Below, in pieces: positions 18,360 to 25,840 of a stretch of DNA of 64,000 bases. The notes beneath the pieces were generated by a model. It made no database searches and was not told where the DNA came from. It worked only from the letters and a program-made list of their open reading frames with translations. Where the stretch lies: NCBI RefSeq assembly GCF_902859875.1, contig NZ_CADIKF010000013.1, positions 62,001 to 126,000 on the forward strand. Reading direction: 5' to 3'. The position numbers and the translations under genes are program-made. How positions within the stretch are numbered: the first letter of the stretch is position 1; every line of letters begins with the position of its first letter. The stretch is from Paraburkholderia solisilvae (GTDB lineage Bacteria > Pseudomonadota > Gammaproteobacteria > Burkholderiales > Burkholderiaceae).

Positions 18360-19484
18360 ATGATCTTTGAACGCTCTCTCCAGCGCGAACTGGCATACAC
18401 GGCTGGTGCCGTGTTCATGGTCCTGCTGACGCTCGTGATGACGACGATGATGATTCGCATCGTCGGCTTCGCCGCGCAGGGCGAGATCGATCCGCGCGAC
18501 GTGCTGGTGCTGATCGGCCTCACCGTGATCGGCTACCTCGCGATCATGCTGGTCGCGACGCTATTCGTGTCCATCCTGTTCGTGCTCACGCGCTGGTACC
18601 GCGACTCGGAAATGGTCGTCTGGCTGTCGTCCGGCGTGAGTCTCGCGCAGTTCATCAAGCCGATCGCGGTGTTTTCCACGCCGATCATCCTCCTCATCAT
18701 GTTCTTCGTGTTCGTCGGCTGGCCGTGGTCGAACCAGCAGAACAAGCTGATACGCGCGCGTTTCCAGCAACGCGACGAAGTGTCGCTGCTCGCGCCCGGC
18801 CAGTTCCGCGAATCGCCGTTGAGCCACCGCGTGTTCTTCATCGAGAAGATGTCGCCGGACCAGTCGCGCGTCGAGAACGTGTTCGTGACGAGCACCGAGA
18901 ACGGCAAGGTGAACGTGGTCGTGTCGAAGTTCGGCCACACCGAGACGCAGAAGAACGGCGACCGCTTCGTGGTGCTCGAAAACGGCCGCCGCTACGACGG
19001 CGAGCCCGGCCATCCGGATTTCCGCATCATGGAATTCCAGCGCTACGGCATCAAGATCCAGAGCCAGCCAGTGGTCAGCACGCCTACCACCACCGGCACG
19101 CCGACCCTCGAACTGCTACGCAACCCGACGCGCGACAACCTCGCTGAATTCGCGTGGCGCGCGGGGTTGCCGCTGATCGCGATCAACCTGATGATGCTCG
19201 CCATTCCGCTCGCCTATCAGAACCCGCGCCGCAGCCGCACGATCAACCTCGTGATGGCGGTGCTGATCTATCTGACGTATTCGAACGTGCTGAACGTCGT
19301 GCAGTCGTGGATCCAGCAAGGGAAAATGTCGTTCCCGGTCGGACTGGTCGGCTTGCACGTCGTGGTCGCGCTGATCGTCGCGTTCATTTTCTGGCTGCGC
19401 GTGCGCAACCGGCCGCTGTTCTCGCGGGCGATGTTCAGCCGCTCGGCGGCCGCGAGTTCATCGTCGCAATCGCAGGGAGCCTGA
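18360..19484 (+). CDS. lptF: LPS export permease LptF
   Basis: A 374-residue inner-membrane subunit of the LptB2FG complex that extracts lipopolysaccharide and passes it to LptC. It begins [19 protein letters not shown], with transmembrane helices at about residues 12-35, 50-75 and 95-120. A periplasmic jellyroll domain of about 150 residues follows, then three more helices including [17 protein letters not shown]. It is followed 3 bp later by lptG. The order and divergence from pepA match other proteobacteria. Confidence 0.94.
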   Translation: MIFERSLQRELAYTAGAVFMVLLTLVMTTMMIRIVGFAAQGEIDPRDVLVLIGLTVIGYLAIMLVATLFVSILFVLTRWYRDSEMVVWLSSGVSLAQFIKPIAVFSTPIILLIMFFVFVGWPWSNQQNKLIRARFQQRDEVSLLAPGQFRESPLSHRVFFIEKMSPDQSRVENVFVTSTENGKVNVVVSKFGHTETQKNGDRFVVLENGRRYDGEPGHPDFRIMEFQRYGIKIQSQPVVSTPTTTGTPTLELLRNPTRDNLAEFAWRAGLPLIAINLMMLAIPLAYQNPRRSRTINLVMAVLIYLTYSNVLNVVQSWIQQGKMSFPVGLVGLHVVVALIVAFIFWLRVRNRPLFSRAMFSRSAAASSSSQSQGA

Positions 19485-19487
19485 CCG

Positions 19488-20636
19488 ATGCGGATCTATG
19501 AGCGGTATTTCGCGCGTCAGGTTTATCTGTCGTTTGTTTTTATTCTGTTCGCGTTTTCCGGTCTGTTTTTCTTTTTCGACCTGATCAACGAACTGAACTC
19601 GGTCGGCCGCGGCAACTACAACTTCAGTTATGCGGTGCTGCGCGTCGCGCTGCAAACGCCGTCGCGCTTCTACGAAATCATTCCCGTGGCGGCGCTGATC
19701 AGCTCGATTTACGTGTTCGCGCAAATGGCCGCGAACTCGGAATACACGATCTTCCGCGTGTCCGGGCTGGCGACCAATCAGGCGCTGCGCTCGCTGCTGA
19801 AAATCGGCGTGCCGCTCGTGTTGCTGACCTACCTGATCGGCGAAGTCGTCGGGCCTTATACGGATCAGCTATCCGAGCGCGTGCGGCTCGAGGCGCTCGG
19901 CTCGTCGGTGTCGAGCAATTTCGAATCCGGCGTGTGGGTGAAGGACACGCTCACCGAGCGCGCCGACGGCGAGCAGGTCACGCGCTTCGTCAACGTCGGC
20001 GAACTGAAGCCCGATGCAACCATCAGCAACGTGCGCATCTACGAGTTCGACTCGAAGTTCCGGCTCTCGAATGTGCGGATTGCGAAGTCGGGCGTGTTTC
20101 AGCCGCCCGGCCACTGGAAGCTGACCGACGTCACCGATACGCAACTGATCGATGTCGTGCCGGCCGGTGTGACACCGGCCGACGCGCTGAACCCGGTCTA
20201 TCGCGCGCAGCAGATCACGCTGCCCGAATACTCGCTACGCTCGGAACTGACGCCGCAAATTCTGTCGGTGCTGCTGGTGGCGCCCGACCGGATGTCGATG
20301 TTCAACCTGTTCCGCTATATCCAGCATTTGACCGAGAACCATCAGGACACACAGCGCTATGAAATCGCGCTGTGGCGTAAGCTGCTGTATCCGTTCGCGG
20401 TGTTCGTGATGCTGGTGCTGTCGCTGCCGTTCGCGTATCTGCATACGCGCGCGGGCGTGGTCGGGGTGAAGGTGTTCGGCGGGATCATGCTCGGGATGAG
20501 CTTCCAGCTCTTCAACACGCTGTTCTCGCACATCGGCAACCTGAATACCTGGCCTGCTCCGCTGACCGCCGCGACCCCCGGGCTTGTGTACCTGGTGTTG
20601 GGGCTGGTGGGGTTGAAGTGGGTTGACCGGCATTAG
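19488..20636 (+). CDS. lptG: LPS export permease LptG
   Basis: A 382-residue partner of LptF in the lipopolysaccharide extractor. It opens MRIYERYFARQVYLSFVFILFAFSGLFFFFDL, with further helices near residues 60-80 and 100-120. The periplasmic domain sits between about residues 135 and 275, and the three C-terminal helices include LWRKLLYPFAVFVMLVLSLPFAY. It is tightly coupled to lptF and probably on the same transcript. Confidence 0.94.
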   Translation: MRIYERYFARQVYLSFVFILFAFSGLFFFFDLINELNSVGRGNYNFSYAVLRVALQTPSRFYEIIPVAALISSIYVFAQMAANSEYTIFRVSGLATNQALRSLLKIGVPLVLLTYLIGEVVGPYTDQLSERVRLEALGSSVSSNFESGVWVKDTLTERADGEQVTRFVNVGELKPDATISNVRIYEFDSKFRLSNVRIAKSGVFQPPGHWKLTDVTDTQLIDVVPAGVTPADALNPVYRAQQITLPEYSLRSELTPQILSVLLVAPDRMSMFNLFRYIQHLTENHQDTQRYEIALWRKLLYPFAVFVMLVLSLPFAYLHTRAGVVGVKVFGGIMLGMSFQLFNTLFSHIGNLNTWPAPLTAATPGLVYLVLGLVGLKWVDRH

Positions 20637-20692
20637 CGGGGGGTAGCCCTGGCGGCACGGCGGCCCCGTGTTGGCCAGTCGGGAGACGTGTG

Positions 20693-21085
20693 ATGGCAAC
20701 TGATCTGACTGATTCGGCAAACACGCAAGGCATCGTTCTCTTTGCGCATGGCGCGCGCGACGCGCGCTGGGCGGAGCCGTTCGAGCGGCTCGCGGACAAG
20801 TTGCGCGGCATGCGCGGCAGCGCGCCGGTTGCACTGGCGTTTCTCGAACTGATGACACCCGATTTGCCGACAGCGGTTGCCGAACAGATCTCGCATGGCT
20901 GCACGGTCATCACGGTCGTGCCGGTATTCTTCGGGCAAGGCGGTCACATCCGCCAGGACCTGCCGGTAATCGTCGATCAATGCCGCGCCGCGCACCCGGG
21001 CGTGGACATTCGCTGCGTGACGCCGGTCGGCGAAGATGACACGGTCATCGAGGCGATTGCGCAGTATTGCCTGCGGCAGGTGTAG
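20693..21085 (+). CDS. CbiX-like sirohydrochlorin chelatase family protein
   Basis: A 130-residue single-domain (CbiXS-type) metal chelatase family protein. It has GIVLFAHGARDARWAEPFE with the metal-binding histidine near residue 20. A second motif, VVPVFFGQGGHIRQDLP, carries another histidine. These enzymes insert Co2+ or Fe2+ into sirohydrochlorin for B12 or siroheme. GGGAGA lies 6 bp before the ATG; a GTG just upstream is a possible alternative. Given the SUMT-containing cys operon and the B12 genes here, either metal is possible. Confidence 0.82.
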   Translation: MATDLTDSANTQGIVLFAHGARDARWAEPFERLADKLRGMRGSAPVALAFLELMTPDLPTAVAEQISHGCTVITVVPVFFGQGGHIRQDLPVIVDQCRAAHPGVDIRCVTPVGEDDTVIEAIAQYCLRQV

Positions 21086-21177
21086 CTCCGAGTCGCGATT
21101 CACGCGGACAAGCGGGCGACTCCTGGCCGGCGACGCAAACACACAGCGCCCCTCCGTCCGACAGGTTCGACTATCCG

Positions 21178-22554
21178 TCAACGAAGAAAAAGCGCCGGCG
21201 CGAAAGACCCCTCTCTCGACGAGAACGTGACCGTCGTACCGGTGTTGTTGCGCACGCAAATACCGATCGCCGGCGCGCCGGACGCAATCGCATCTTTGAC
21301 ATAGCTGGTCACATCGCTAAGGCGCGATTTGCTCGCGTTGTCCAGATAGATGCCGCCGATATGCTGCGTCGAGCAGTTCGCGGGGGTCGGCGGTGTACTG
21401 CTGTCGTTCCAGTTCGTCGACGCGCCGTACAGATCGAGCATCACCGCGCTCGTGTTCGTGACGTTTTGCCCAAGCGTCTGCAGGTCCACTTCGCTCCACG
21501 GGTAAGCGCTCGTATTGGCCGGTGTCGGGAAATTCATCAATATCACGTCTCCTGGCCCCACCTGCAAAGACGGGCCGGATGTCGTAGCGGCGCCCGCCGC
21601 ATTGATCCAACCATCCGCAGTCGCGGGCGAATAATAGAGCGGAATGTTGTTGCCGCAAGCCACATTGGCATTGCTGCATTTGTCGATCGCATATTGCATG
21701 CTGTCGATTTTCCATGCATCGATGAAATCCCCGTGCGCCGTATAGAGGGAACCCCATTGCGGTACTGAGGCACCGTCGACAATCATCGGGTCCATCGACA
21801 ACTGCGCCGTCGACAGGTCCGGGTCCTGCCCTAACGAATACTGGATGTTCAGTTGCAGTTCGGGGATTTTCACCGGAAAGCCGCTTGGACACGTACCGTC
21901 GGCATTGCGATATGCCATGTAGTCCATTGCGCTCTTATAGTTCATCATGGCTGAGGCGGCATGCGGGCTCGACATATCCGGCTTTATTTTTTTGCCGTTC
22001 CAGCAATCCGGGAAATGCACCGAAATATCGAGTTGCGCGAAAGTGCCCTTGTCATCGGTCACGACCGGGCAATTGGTGGGCGCGGTCGTCGTGTATTTGC
22101 CGCCGCGGCACAGATAATTGATCTCCGGCTTCGGGCCGGTTCCCATATGGTCGCCCGCCAGCAATTGCAGGCCGGCCGGAATCGGACTGAGCGGCACAAC
22201 GGGCTGGTCGTTCTTGTAGTAGATCTTTGCGAAGTCGGGCACGATGATTCCGGATGCACGCTTGAGTTGCGGCGCCCAGTAGGCGGACACGTCCGCTTTC
22301 GCGTCGCAGGTGGTGACCTTGTGGGCATTCAAAGTCTTGTAGTCGCTGTAGGCGTCGGTGCCGGTGTTGCCGAAGAAGTCGTGCACCATTGCCCGCCCCG
22401 GCGCATTCGGCCATACGATCGAGTCGTCGGGTTTGGTGTGCGAATAGGTGCAGTGAACTTCAAACTGGCCGCCGGCGTAACCCGGCGCGATGTAGCCAAA
22501 CAATCCGGCGTAAAGCATAAAAACCAGCACGGAGATTTTTTTGTCTCTCATCAT
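21178..22554 (-). CDS. DUF1996 secreted protein with CBM96/DNRLRE-like C-terminus
   Basis: A 458-residue secreted protein. A signal peptide (KKISVLVFMLYAGLFGYIAPGYAG) is followed by a DUF1996 domain: GGQFEVHCTYSHTKPDD, MVHDFFGN, EINYLCRGG and a cysteine-rich middle. The last 130 residues (VDLQTLGQ..., WNDSSTPPTPANCS, SDVTSYVKDAI, FSSREGSFAPALFL) resemble the carbohydrate-binding CBM96/DNRLRE beta-sandwich, an inference from pattern only. AAGGAG sits before two adjacent ATGs; the second may be used. The gene looks lower in GC than its neighbours. DUF1996 proteins are better known from fungi and actinobacteria; the function is unknown. Confidence 0.72.
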   Translation of the reverse strand: MMRDKKISVLVFMLYAGLFGYIAPGYAGGQFEVHCTYSHTKPDDSIVWPNAPGRAMVHDFFGNTGTDAYSDYKTLNAHKVTTCDAKADVSAYWAPQLKRASGIIVPDFAKIYYKNDQPVVPLSPIPAGLQLLAGDHMGTGPKPEINYLCRGGKYTTTAPTNCPVVTDDKGTFAQLDISVHFPDCWNGKKIKPDMSSPHAASAMMNYKSAMDYMAYRNADGTCPSGFPVKIPELQLNIQYSLGQDPDLSTAQLSMDPMIVDGASVPQWGSLYTAHGDFIDAWKIDSMQYAIDKCSNANVACGNNIPLYYSPATADGWINAAGAATTSGPSLQVGPGDVILMNFPTPANTSAYPWSEVDLQTLGQNVTNTSAVMLDLYGASTNWNDSSTPPTPANCSTQHIGGIYLDNASKSRLSDVTSYVKDAIASGAPAIGICVRNNTGTTVTFSSREGSFAPALFLR

Positions 22555-22680
22555 CGGCTCCTTCGGGAAACCCGAGTTCAGGCGCGTCAGATATATGAGT
22601 AATTCAATTTGTCCGTGTTTTCAATGTAATCAGTCCACTCAAAGAATAAAGTGTTGATGTTTCAAAACGAAAAGATCACA

Positions 22681-22714
22681 AATGGTTAAATCGAATAGCC
22701 ATGAATGGTTAAAT
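22681..22714. repeat. pair of 11-bp direct repeats in A+T-rich gap
   Basis: AATGGTTAAAT occurs at 22681-22691 and again at 22704-22714, 23 bp apart, in an A+T-rich segment between the DUF1996 gene and the end of the aminotransferase gene. A regulator-binding site is possible. No promoter could be assigned with confidence. Confidence 0.5.
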
Positions 22715-22764
22715 AAGGTAATTGAAGTGGCGCGGATTGACGTCGCAACTCATTGTCTTCGCGC

Positions 22765-23889
22765 CTAGCGGGCGCCGCCGAGGTTTTTGAGGTAGTCGTC
22801 GACCATGGGCAGAATCTGCGGCAGGTTCTTGCGGCCGAAGCCGATGCGGAAATTCGCGTCGCCGTGGTCAAGCAGTGTGCTCGGCAGCAGCAAGACGCCG
22901 GTTTGCTTGAGCAGTCTCTCGCAGAATTCATGCGCCGACGTATTCTTCAAACGCGGGAATGCAATCGTTCCAGCTCGCGGCTTACGCCATTCAAACGTCT
23001 TTTCGTGGCGTGCAAAAAACGCATCCAGTAACTGCAAATTCGCGCGGGTGATGTCAGTGGCGCGGCGGGTCATCGCGGCGGTGTGACGGACTGCGATCGT
23101 CGCGAGATATTCGCTCGGCGCGCTGTTGCTGATCGTCAGATAGTCCTTGAATGTGCTCATGCGCTGTAACACTTCACGGTCGCGCGTCGCGATCCAGCCG
23201 ATGCGCAACCCCGCAAGGCCGTGCGACTTCGCGAGCGCGCCCAGCGATATCGCCCGTTCATAAACATCGCACGCAGCGGGCAGCCGTTGCGCCGGGTCGA
23301 GTTCGAGACCCCGGTAGACCTCGTCGCTGAATAGCAGCAGATTGTGGTGGCGTGCGAAGTCAATGATCGCGTTGAACTGATCCGCCGAAGGCAGATATCC
23401 GGTCGGGTTGTGCGGGAAGCACACCACCAGTGCTTTCGTTTCGGGGCGCAGCAGCTGGGTAAGTTCGTCGAGATCGAGCGACCAGCCGGCCGATTCGCGA
23501 GCCATCCAAGGCGTCACGGCGAGGCCACGATCTTGCGCGATTGAATAGTGCGATTGATAACCGGGCATGTGCACGATCAGGTGGTCGCCGGGCGCGAACA
23601 TCGTGTTCATGAACGAGTAGATCGCTTCCTGTGCGCCGGTGTGAACAATGATCTGATCGGCGCCGGTCAACGTGTAAAGCTGCTTTGCGAGCTCGGCGCG
23701 CAGCGCCGGGGCGCCCGGATATTCCGTGTAACCGAGCCAGGTTTGCTCCAGCCCTTCGGATGAACCGGGTTCATAAGCCAGCAATTCGCTGACCGACATC
23801 GACTCCGGATCCGAACTGCACAACAGGTATCGGGCGGTGAACTCGTGCTCGGCGAAGTAGCGTTCGAGCTTGAAGGGGGTCAGCTTCAT
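22765..23889 (-). CDS. PLP aminotransferase, class I/II fold
   Basis: A 374-residue fold-type I PLP enzyme. The blocks are in order: YTEYPGAPALRAELAKQLYTLTGADQIIVHTGAQEAIY (cofactor phosphate region), FPHNPTGYLPS, LLLFSDEVYRGLE (PLP-ring Asp) and LGALAKSHGLAGLRIGW with the Schiff-base Lys. The start MKLTPFKLERYF gives normal length; the upstream frame lacks family features. It resembles the aminotransferase-like proteins near arginine- and secondary-metabolite enzymes. Substrate cannot be read from sequence or neighbours. Confidence 0.83.
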   Translation of the reverse strand: MKLTPFKLERYFAEHEFTARYLLCSSDPESMSVSELLAYEPGSSEGLEQTWLGYTEYPGAPALRAELAKQLYTLTGADQIIVHTGAQEAIYSFMNTMFAPGDHLIVHMPGYQSHYSIAQDRGLAVTPWMARESAGWSLDLDELTQLLRPETKALVVCFPHNPTGYLPSADQFNAIIDFARHHNLLLFSDEVYRGLELDPAQRLPAACDVYERAISLGALAKSHGLAGLRIGWIATRDREVLQRMSTFKDYLTISNSAPSEYLATIAVRHTAAMTRRATDITRANLQLLDAFFARHEKTFEWRKPRAGTIAFPRLKNTSAHEFCERLLKQTGVLLLPSTLLDHGDANFRIGFGRKNLPQILPMVDDYLKNLGGAR

Positions 23890-23977
23890 GTCGGGGACTC
23901 GAGGAATGGGTCGTGCGGATCGGGCGGAAATTTGCAATGCGTCGTCCGGTTGGATCCACACTGCCGCATTGCCGATC

Positions 23978-24005
23978 GGCCCTTCGAGTGATTTATCGAA
24001 GGGCC
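23978..24005. other. perfect 10-bp inverted repeat
   Basis: GGCCCTTCGA and TCGAAGGGCC separated by an 8-base loop, between the small coiled-coil gene and the aminotransferase gene, both on the minus strand. It lacks a T run, so it may be a terminator without a U-tract or a leader hairpin of the aminotransferase gene. Confidence 0.6.
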
Positions 24006-24100
24006 TGACGTCTGAAACGCGTAGTGTGCTGGCGGTGGTCGGGTAAGAGAAGCTACATTTTCTTAACCAAACTTAGCAACGCTTATGCGCGTCCTTACGG

Positions 24101-24451
24101 TCAGTGCTGAGTTGCCGCGGCAGGCGTTGCATTCAATTCCGCGTCCATTTCATCCCATTCTTCCGGCGGACACGCGCACACCCATTCGATGCAATCCTTG
24201 TCGAGCGTCGCTTCAGTTTGCGCTTGATCGGCCAGTACCTCGAGCGCTTCCACCAACGCAATGCGATCCGACAACGTCACGCCCGCACGCCTTACTGCAC
24301 GCGCCAACGCGCCGACTCTCGCCATCTGCTTGCTGTACTGATCCGCGTGATTGATCGACGTACGGTTCACGCGTTCAAGGAGCGCGATGCGCTTCTCGAG
24401 TTGCTCGCGTGTGAGCGTCTGAACGGTAACGACTGGGGTTGGTCTGGTCAT
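24101..24451 (-). CDS. small coiled-coil protein of unknown function
   Basis: A 116-residue soluble protein that I do not recognise. Residues about 12-40 (TREQLEKRIALLERVNRTSINHADQYSKQM) look like a coiled coil, followed by RVGALARAVRRAGVTLSDRIALVEALEVLADQA. The end is acidic with two cysteines (IEWVCACPPEEWDEMD). The start is fixed by a strong GGAGGT 5 bp upstream of the ATG. It lies directly downstream of a highly structured leader (24452-24690), whose layout recalls phage-type operons with C4 antisense RNA. No catalytic motif is visible. Confidence 0.65.
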   Translation of the reverse strand: MTRPTPVVTVQTLTREQLEKRIALLERVNRTSINHADQYSKQMARVGALARAVRRAGVTLSDRIALVEALEVLADQAQTEATLDKDCIEWVCACPPEEWDEMDAELNATPAAATQH

Positions 24452-24690
24452 AGGCACCTCCGCTGATGAGAACGCCCGGTTCACCCAGTTGGGAGTTGGG
24501 TGAGCGGGCACGATGACGAGGTCGGAAGACCGGGCTGAAACCTGAACCGGCGAGCCTCGCGGCTCCCTCATCACGGCCCGCCCAATGAAAAAGCAGGCGA
24601 GCAGAGGCTAACGCACGGCCTGCATACGCAGGCGTGCGGGTTTCAGCTACAGGCTTCCGGACCTGTGTTGCCGATGTTTCGGCAACCTTT
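24452..24690 (-). ncRNA. highly structured leader, candidate C4-like antisense RNA
   Basis: Between a plausible minus-strand -10 box (TAGAAT near 24700) and the small coiled-coil gene the sequence folds densely. Stems are at 24473-24509 (GCCCG + TCACCCA with TGGGTGA + CGGGC), 24520-24531 (GGTC-GGAA-GACC on +), 24552-24566 (GAGCC/GGCTC), 24612-24637 (11 bp around ATAC) and 24649-24666 (ACAGG/CCTGT). A hairpin lies at 24667-24686. GCTGAAACC at 24534-24542 pairs perfectly with GGTTTCAGC at 24639-24647, closing a multi-branch core. C4-type phage antisense RNA is a hypothesis; only the folding is seen. Confidence 0.5.
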
Positions 24691-24793
24691 TCATTCTAGG
24701 GAGGTGTTTTTTCGAGAGATCAACGAAGAGAGTGAAAAATACCTTGACTGGTTTATAGGCGAATTTGCGCGTTCGACACGACGAGTCATCGAA

Positions 24794-25081
24794 TTAACGT
24801 CGCAGGAATCGCACGAAATGCCGCCGCAATCCGAACCAGCAACACACTAGAACGAGCGCTGAAAAAAGGCAGTTGGCGACAAGTAGACACGTTACCCCTA
24901 ATGTCTCCATGTCCTCCGGGTTGTTCAAATCGCTGTTGCCGGTTAGACGTAGCACGAAGTCGATGGCGTAGTACAGAAAGAGCGGCATCTCCATCGGGTA
25001 CGGAGCGAGCGCGCGGGTTAGCCAGTGACCACCCATGAACGACATCACGACCAAACCCGCTACGCAAGCAAGCTGTTTCAT
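24794..25081 (-). CDS. small membrane protein, probable immunity protein of the DUF2778 effector
   Basis: A 95-residue protein with a hydrophobic N-terminal segment (about residues 5-22). A periplasm-sized loop with conserved-looking acidic residues (SDLNNPEDMETLG) follows, then a second hydrophobic helix (about 62-84) and an arginine-rich end (GLRRHFVRFLRR). Its ATG overlaps the stop of the DUF2778 gene (ATGA), so it is co-translated. Tlde1-type effectors act in the periplasm, so a membrane-anchored periplasmic loop is what an immunity protein would need. Family membership is inferred from context only. Confidence 0.55.
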   Translation of the reverse strand: MKQLACVAGLVVMSFMGGHWLTRALAPYPMEMPLFLYYAIDFVLRLTGNSDLNNPEDMETLGVTCLLVANCLFSALVLVCCWFGLRRHFVRFLRR

Positions 25082-25561
25082 CGCACTTCCACCGTACCGT
25101 ACGCGCTTCGCGCGTCGCCCGGAACCGGCAAGTCCGACGGACGAGCGCGAATATGGCGCGCGAGGCGATCAAATTCAGACGGGTTGAGGACAGTTATGCA
25201 GCCTTTGCTGAGCCCTGAGCGGCCAGCGGGATGGAGCCGAAACTCTCCGCGCGTAACGCCATTCACCATGGTCGCGTCTCCGCTTTTCGCATTCCAGAGC
25301 ATGAACCACTTTGTGTGATCAGTGGTTCCGTAGCCATGCGAATCGACCCAGTCATATAGCCATCCCATACGGCCGCCCGACTCGCGATCAAGCAGATAGT
25401 ACGTACCCGGCGGTATTGGGCCGATGTCTTGCAGCGCGCTTGCTGCCGGGTTGTCGCGCCCGACTCCCCGCCCCGAGAAAGCGACCACCGATCCGAAACC
25501 GGAGCAACTCAACCGAGACGTCTCTTCGTTGTTCAGGATGAAACGTACACCGAACAGGCAT
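25078..25561 (-). pseudogene. DUF2778 / Tlde1-like L,D-transpeptidase-fold T6SS effector, frameshifted
   Basis: The family core is present: CSGFGSVVAFSGRG, IGPIPPGTYYLLDRESGGR, WFMLWNAKSGD, and the catalytic HPAGRSGLSKGC with His and Cys. Such proteins are delivered by type VI secretion and attack peptidoglycan peptides. Translation should start at the ATG at 25561, behind a strong AGGGGG site, giving MPVRCTF. The rest of the family N-terminus (ILNNEETSRLSC) is in the -1-shifted frame. One extra C at about 25540 would explain it. A shorter product could begin at the TTG at 25512 but would lack the conserved first strand. Sequencing error is possible. Confidence 0.7.
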
Positions 25562-25571
25562 AACGTTCCCC

Positions 25572-25688
25572 CTAGTACGGATGGACAGCGGGAGCCTGAC
25601 TCGCTTCAGCAACATACGATGCGTCGCCGCTGAAGCCGCACAGAACTACGCATCCGTCTTCCAACCAAAGATGCAGCGGGATCGCCAT
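25572..25688 (-). pseudogene. Hcp-like N-terminal stub
   Basis: A 38-codon frame beginning MAIPLHLWLEDG, which matches the standard opening of type VI secretion tube protein Hcp. It then diverges and stops at TAG, 11 bp before the effector start. AAAGGGG lies 6-7 bp upstream of its ATG. The usual continuation of Hcp (a GSIEV block and a long beta-barrel) is absent. It is best read as a truncated hcp remnant heading the effector module. The match covers only about ten residues, so chance is not excluded. Confidence 0.45.
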
Positions 25689-25708
25689 GTTCGGCCCCTT
25701 TGAAAGGC

Positions 25709-25728
25709 AAAAATTGTGCTTTTAGCAC
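25709..25728 (-). terminator. probable terminator downstream of the monooxygenase
   Basis: On the minus strand GTGCT-AAA-AGCAC is followed by AATTTTT. The stem is short (5 bp) but the U-tract is good, and it lies about 110 bp after the monooxygenase stop. Confidence 0.5.
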
Positions 25729-25840
25729 GTGGCTGAACACGATCCGTAAAATTTTGTTGGCCTCTTCCTATGCACGTTCCAATTCAATCTTGGCCGCCGT
25801 TGCGTCTTGATCTGACATGACCGTATCGTTAGAAACCCTC

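Noticed and set aside
24667..24691. Hairpin plus CTTTT read as a plus-strand terminator
   Set aside because: No plus-strand gene precedes it; it is more simply the first hairpin of the minus-strand structured leader.
24665..24850. 61-codon plus-strand frame near the structured leader
   Set aside because: It overlaps the hairpin region and the end of the immunity gene, and has no ribosome site or recognisable motif.
25768..25818. 16-codon frame (MSDQDATAAKIELERA) after the monooxygenase, continuing in frame past a TAG as a helix-like sequence
   Set aside because: It could be the start of a gene broken by a CAG-to-TAG change, but it is too short, has a poorly spaced ribosome site and matches no family I know.
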